6,734 nucleotides of DNA. Source: Kiritimatiellales bacterium (lineage in GTDB: Bacteria > Verrucomicrobiota > Kiritimatiellia > Kiritimatiellales > Tichowtungiaceae). Shown in pieces: positions 5,126 to 6,734 of the stretch; within the stretch, counting starts at the first letter, position 1; each line of letters starts with the position of its first letter. A program made the translations under genes and the position numbers. Under the pieces are notes generated by a model. The model saw only the letters and a program-made list of their open reading frames with translations, did not search any database and was not told the DNA's origin. Where the stretch lies: assembly GCA_028692515.1 (NCBI GenBank), contig JAQUXG010000094.1, positions 1 through 6,734 on the forward strand. Direction: 5' to 3'.

Positions 5126-6104
5126 GAAATGTTTTGTTATAGGAAACGGCGGCTGGGGAACAGCACTGGGCATGACGCTGGCGGGCAACGGTCACGACGT
5201 CACCATCTGGGGGCCGTTCGAAGAAGAGATTCAAACCATCCGCAGCGCGGGCGAAAACTCCGTCTATCTGCCGGGCGTCAAAATCCCGTCTGCCATCCAA
5301 TGGACCTCCGATCCCGCCGGAGCCGAAGAGGCCGACCTGATTGTCGTGGTGGTTCCGTCGCGCTTTGTCCGCTCTTCGCTCGAAACCTTTAAACCGTTCC
5401 TGCGCGCCGACGCGCTGATCGTCAGCGCCACCAAAGGGCTCGACGAAAAAACGCACCAGCGCATCAGCCAGATTGCGCACGACGTACTCGGCCGCGACAT
5501 CGCCGTACTCTCCGGCCCGTCCCACGCCGAAGAAGTGGCGCGCGGCGTCCCGACCGCCGTCACCATCGCCGGAAAAGATTTCCAAACATTGGAAAAAATT
5601 CAGCAGGCATTTCTCGGCAAAACCTTCCGCGTCTACACCTCCGACGACGTCATCGGCGTTGAACTCGGCGGAACGCTCAAAAATATTATCGCCGTCGCTG
5701 CCGGGATTCTCGACGGCATCGGGCTGGGCGACAACTCCAAAGCCGCGCTCATGACGCGCGGCCTCGCCGAAATCACCCGCCTCGGCACCGTGCTCGGCGC
5801 GAAACCCGAAACTTTTTCCGGACTCAGCGGCATCGGCGACCTGATCGTCACCTGCGCCAGCCGCCACAGCCGCAACCGCTCGGTCGGCGAACGGCTCGGC
5901 AAAGGTGAAAGCCTCAAAGACATCATGGGCGGCATGAAGCAGGTCGCCGAAGGCGTCTGGAACGCCAAAGCCGCGCGCGACCTCGCCAAAGAGCACAACA
6001 TAGAAATGCCCATCACCGAAGAAGTCTGCGCCATCGTCGAAGAAGGTAAAGACCCCCGTCAGGCTCTCAAAGATCTCATGGGCCGCGACCCTAAAGCGGA
6101 ATGA
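5124..6104 (+). CDS. gpsA: NAD(P)-dependent glycerol-3-phosphate dehydrogenase GpsA
   Basis: GpsA is a cytoplasmic enzyme that reduces dihydroxyacetone phosphate to sn-glycerol 3-phosphate, the substrate of PlsY encoded just upstream. The 326 residues are full length for the family. Visible motifs are the dinucleotide-binding GNGGWG (7-12), ATKGLD (102-107), GPSHAEEV (131-138), VELGGTLKN (179-187) with the catalytic Lys186, SGIGDLIVTC (235-244) with Asp239, and SRNRSVG (249-255). Residues 153-157 (FQTLE) are encoded by a copy of the palindromic word also found in plsY, in a different frame and apparently without changing the local length. A GGAG ribosome site lies 5 nt before the ATG. The 68-bp gap from plsY is mostly palindrome, so the two genes may share a transcript. 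The stop overlaps the next gene's start as ATGA. Confidence 0.96.
   Translation: MKCFVIGNGGWGTALGMTLAGNGHDVTIWGPFEEEIQTIRSAGENSVYLPGVKIPSAIQWTSDPAGAEEADLIVVVVPSRFVRSSLETFKPFLRADALIVSATKGLDEKTHQRISQIAHDVLGRDIAVLSGPSHAEEVARGVPTAVTIAGKDFQTLEKIQQAFLGKTFRVYTSDDVIGVELGGTLKNIIAVAAGILDGIGLGDNSKAALMTRGLAEITRLGTVLGAKPETFSGLSGIGDLIVTCASRHSRNRSVGERLGKGESLKDIMGGMKQVAEGVWNAKAARDLAKEHNIEMPITEEVCAIVEEGKDPRQALKDLMGRDPKAE
5579..5595 (+). repeat. TTCCAANCATTGGAA palindrome, copy 4 (inside gpsA)
   Basis: TTTCCAAACATTGGAAA has 7-bp arms and is followed by further A. It is read as Phe-Gln-Thr-Leu-Glu, a different reading frame from the plsY copies, so the conservation is at the DNA level and not a shared peptide motif. 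Confidence 0.8.
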
Positions 6105-6703
6105 ACGGTGAACCTTCAGCTTCCGGATTCTGTGCAGACTGCGGAACGGTTCATTCGCTCGGCGAAGGCAACAGCCGTAAGTTTGCATTCGAGCTGATGG
6201 AACATCTCGAAACGCACGAGTGTCTGGACTTTGAAGCCGCACCCGCCACTCGCCACCCGCCACTCGCCACAAGCTATCTGTTTGGCGACGCGCGCGGGCA
6301 AATGTTCGGCGTGATGGAATGCGAAGACGCTTCCGGCAACACCGTTATTCTGAAAGCCTTTTCCTGTCAGTACGACGGCGAGTGGCTGATCGATGGATGG
6401 GCTCCGCCGATTCTCGATCCGAAACAGTTTGTTGATCTGATCGCCGAGCCGGACAAAGCGATCAACCTCCGAACGCGCGCCCTGAAAGGAATGGAAAAAT
6501 CCCATCCGGATTACCGGACTCTTTTCGATGAGCGCAAAACGCTGTCGCAGCAGTTGATGAAAGATATTCACGCGCTCTATCACCTGACCAACTTTCGCGG
6601 AGAAACCCGTCCGCTGACCGATCTGCTTTCCGGCAATATCCCCACCGGAGTCGGAGAATGCTGTGCCCCAAAGCTGCTGAACATGCCGCGCTTCACAGAC
6701 TGA
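6101..6703 (+). CDS. RluA-type pseudouridine synthase N-terminal-region-like protein, frameshifted at its end
   Basis: The open frame gives 200 residues. Recognisable pieces are CADCGTVHSL (11-20, a possible Cys-x2-Cys metal site), ARGQMFGVM (64-72), LKAFSCQYDGEW (84-95), GWAPPILD (99-106), LHNFRGE-like LTNFRGE (162-168) and IPTGVGECCAPKLLN (180-194). From memory these match the accessory region found ahead of the catalytic domain in a group of RluA-family pseudouridine synthases (RNA uridine to pseudouridine), also seen in proteins annotated as hypothetical. No catalytic domain is visible because the window ends. After Asn194 the frame reads six unrelated residues and stops at 6701-6703, while the expected family sequence continues in the -1 frame. 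A heptamer repeat encodes residues 47-57, a linker. The start overlaps the gpsA stop (ATGA), suggesting coupled translation. The functional assignment is tentative. Confidence 0.6.
   Translation: MNGEPSASGFCADCGTVHSLGEGNSRKFAFELMEHLETHECLDFEAAPATRHPPLATSYLFGDARGQMFGVMECEDASGNTVILKAFSCQYDGEWLIDGWAPPILDPKQFVDLIAEPDKAINLRTRALKGMEKSHPDYRTLFDERKTLSQQLMKDIHALYHLTNFRGETRPLTDLLSGNIPTGVGECCAPKLLNMPRFTD
6241..6270 (+). repeat. Heptamer tandem repeat ACYCGCC x4 inside a gene
   Basis: Four 7-bp units read ACCCGCC, ACTCGCC, ACCCGCC and ACTCGCC, followed by a partial AC; this is equivalently a 14-bp unit repeated twice. It lies within the coding frame of the gene after gpsA and encodes APATRHPPLAT. Because 7 is not a multiple of 3, each unit is read in a different frame, so the repetition is a DNA property and not a peptide repeat. 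Confidence 0.8.
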
Positions 6704-6734
6704 AACCGGTCGGTCTGAGCGAATTTTACTGGGG
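6682..6734 (+). pseudogene. Continuation of the preceding gene in the -1 frame after a probable 1-bp deletion
   Basis: Read from 6682, the frame gives HAALHRLKP then VGLSEFYWG up to the window edge. This is the expected continuation of the CCAPKLLN block at residues 187-194 of the upstream frame. Restoring a single C (AACATG to AACCATG at about 6682) joins KLLN directly to HAALHR. The coding sequence therefore continues past the stop at 6701-6703 and beyond the window, either as a genuine frameshift mutation or as a sequencing or assembly error. Confidence 0.65.

Noticed and set aside
5103..6272. Long open frame on the minus strand opposite gpsA (389 codons)
   Set aside because: It is the mirror of GC-rich gpsA codons; the protein is low-complexity in Phe/Asp/Gly/Ala without family motifs, and the plus-strand GpsA motifs are unambiguous.
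6667..6673. Programmed -1 frameshift site C CCA AAG
   Set aside because: The phase is right, but the slipped product loses the conserved LLN, and a single-base deletion explains the break better; no stimulatory structure could be judged because the window ends.

Overview
The window reads like a chromosomal segment of an anaerobic, Gram-negative-type bacterium, most likely of the Verrucomicrobiota/Kiritimatiellota (PVC) group. This placement is an inference from three things: a PEP-CTERM exported protein, an AsmA-like envelope protein, and a hybrid cluster protein whose N-terminal cysteine spacing (C-x2-C-x8-C-x5-C) is the type known from strict anaerobes. No rRNA or tRNA is present to confirm it.

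Left part (1-1303). The first 42 codons of hcp (hybrid cluster protein) run leftward off the edge. They diverge from a complete DUF318/ArsP-type permease of the SO_0444 metal-efflux kind. The gap between them holds an FNR/DNR-type palindrome (TTGATCTGCGTCAA, 199-212), placed about 31 bp from a good -10 hexamer facing hcp, which is the geometry of a class II activated promoter. A hairpin follows the permease stop.

Middle (1304-3046). A roughly 170-bp spacer shows only a small GGGG/CCCC repeat and no convincing promoter. After it come a PEP-CTERM exported protein, a clear intrinsic terminator, a run of TTCANNN heptamers, and a Crp/Fnr-family regulator. The regulator's recognition helix carries E-x-x-S-R, as in FNR and DNR, so it could read the box upstream of hcp. 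It has a single cysteine, so an FNR-type [4Fe-4S] sensor is unlikely. Its stop codon lies in the arm of a 103-bp inverted repeat.

Right part (3098-6734). An AsmA-like membrane-anchored protein overlaps plsY by ATGA. Then come a second complex palindrome, gpsA, and a further ATGA overlap into a gene matching the N-terminal region of an RluA-type pseudouridine synthase family. GpsA makes sn-glycerol 3-phosphate and PlsY acylates it, so this is a phospholipid-precursor cluster with an envelope protein attached. The last gene breaks its frame near the window edge, and the family-like sequence resumes in another frame.

The most unusual content is not a gene. A palindromic word, TTCCAANCATTGGAA, occurs four times in 2.6 kb: once between genes, twice inside plsY and once inside gpsA, in two different reading frames. 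Four gene boundaries or linkers also carry short-period tandem units of 7 or 9 bp, two of them folded into long inverted repeats that contain the stop codon of the preceding gene. Together they suggest a genome rich in small dispersed repeat families.
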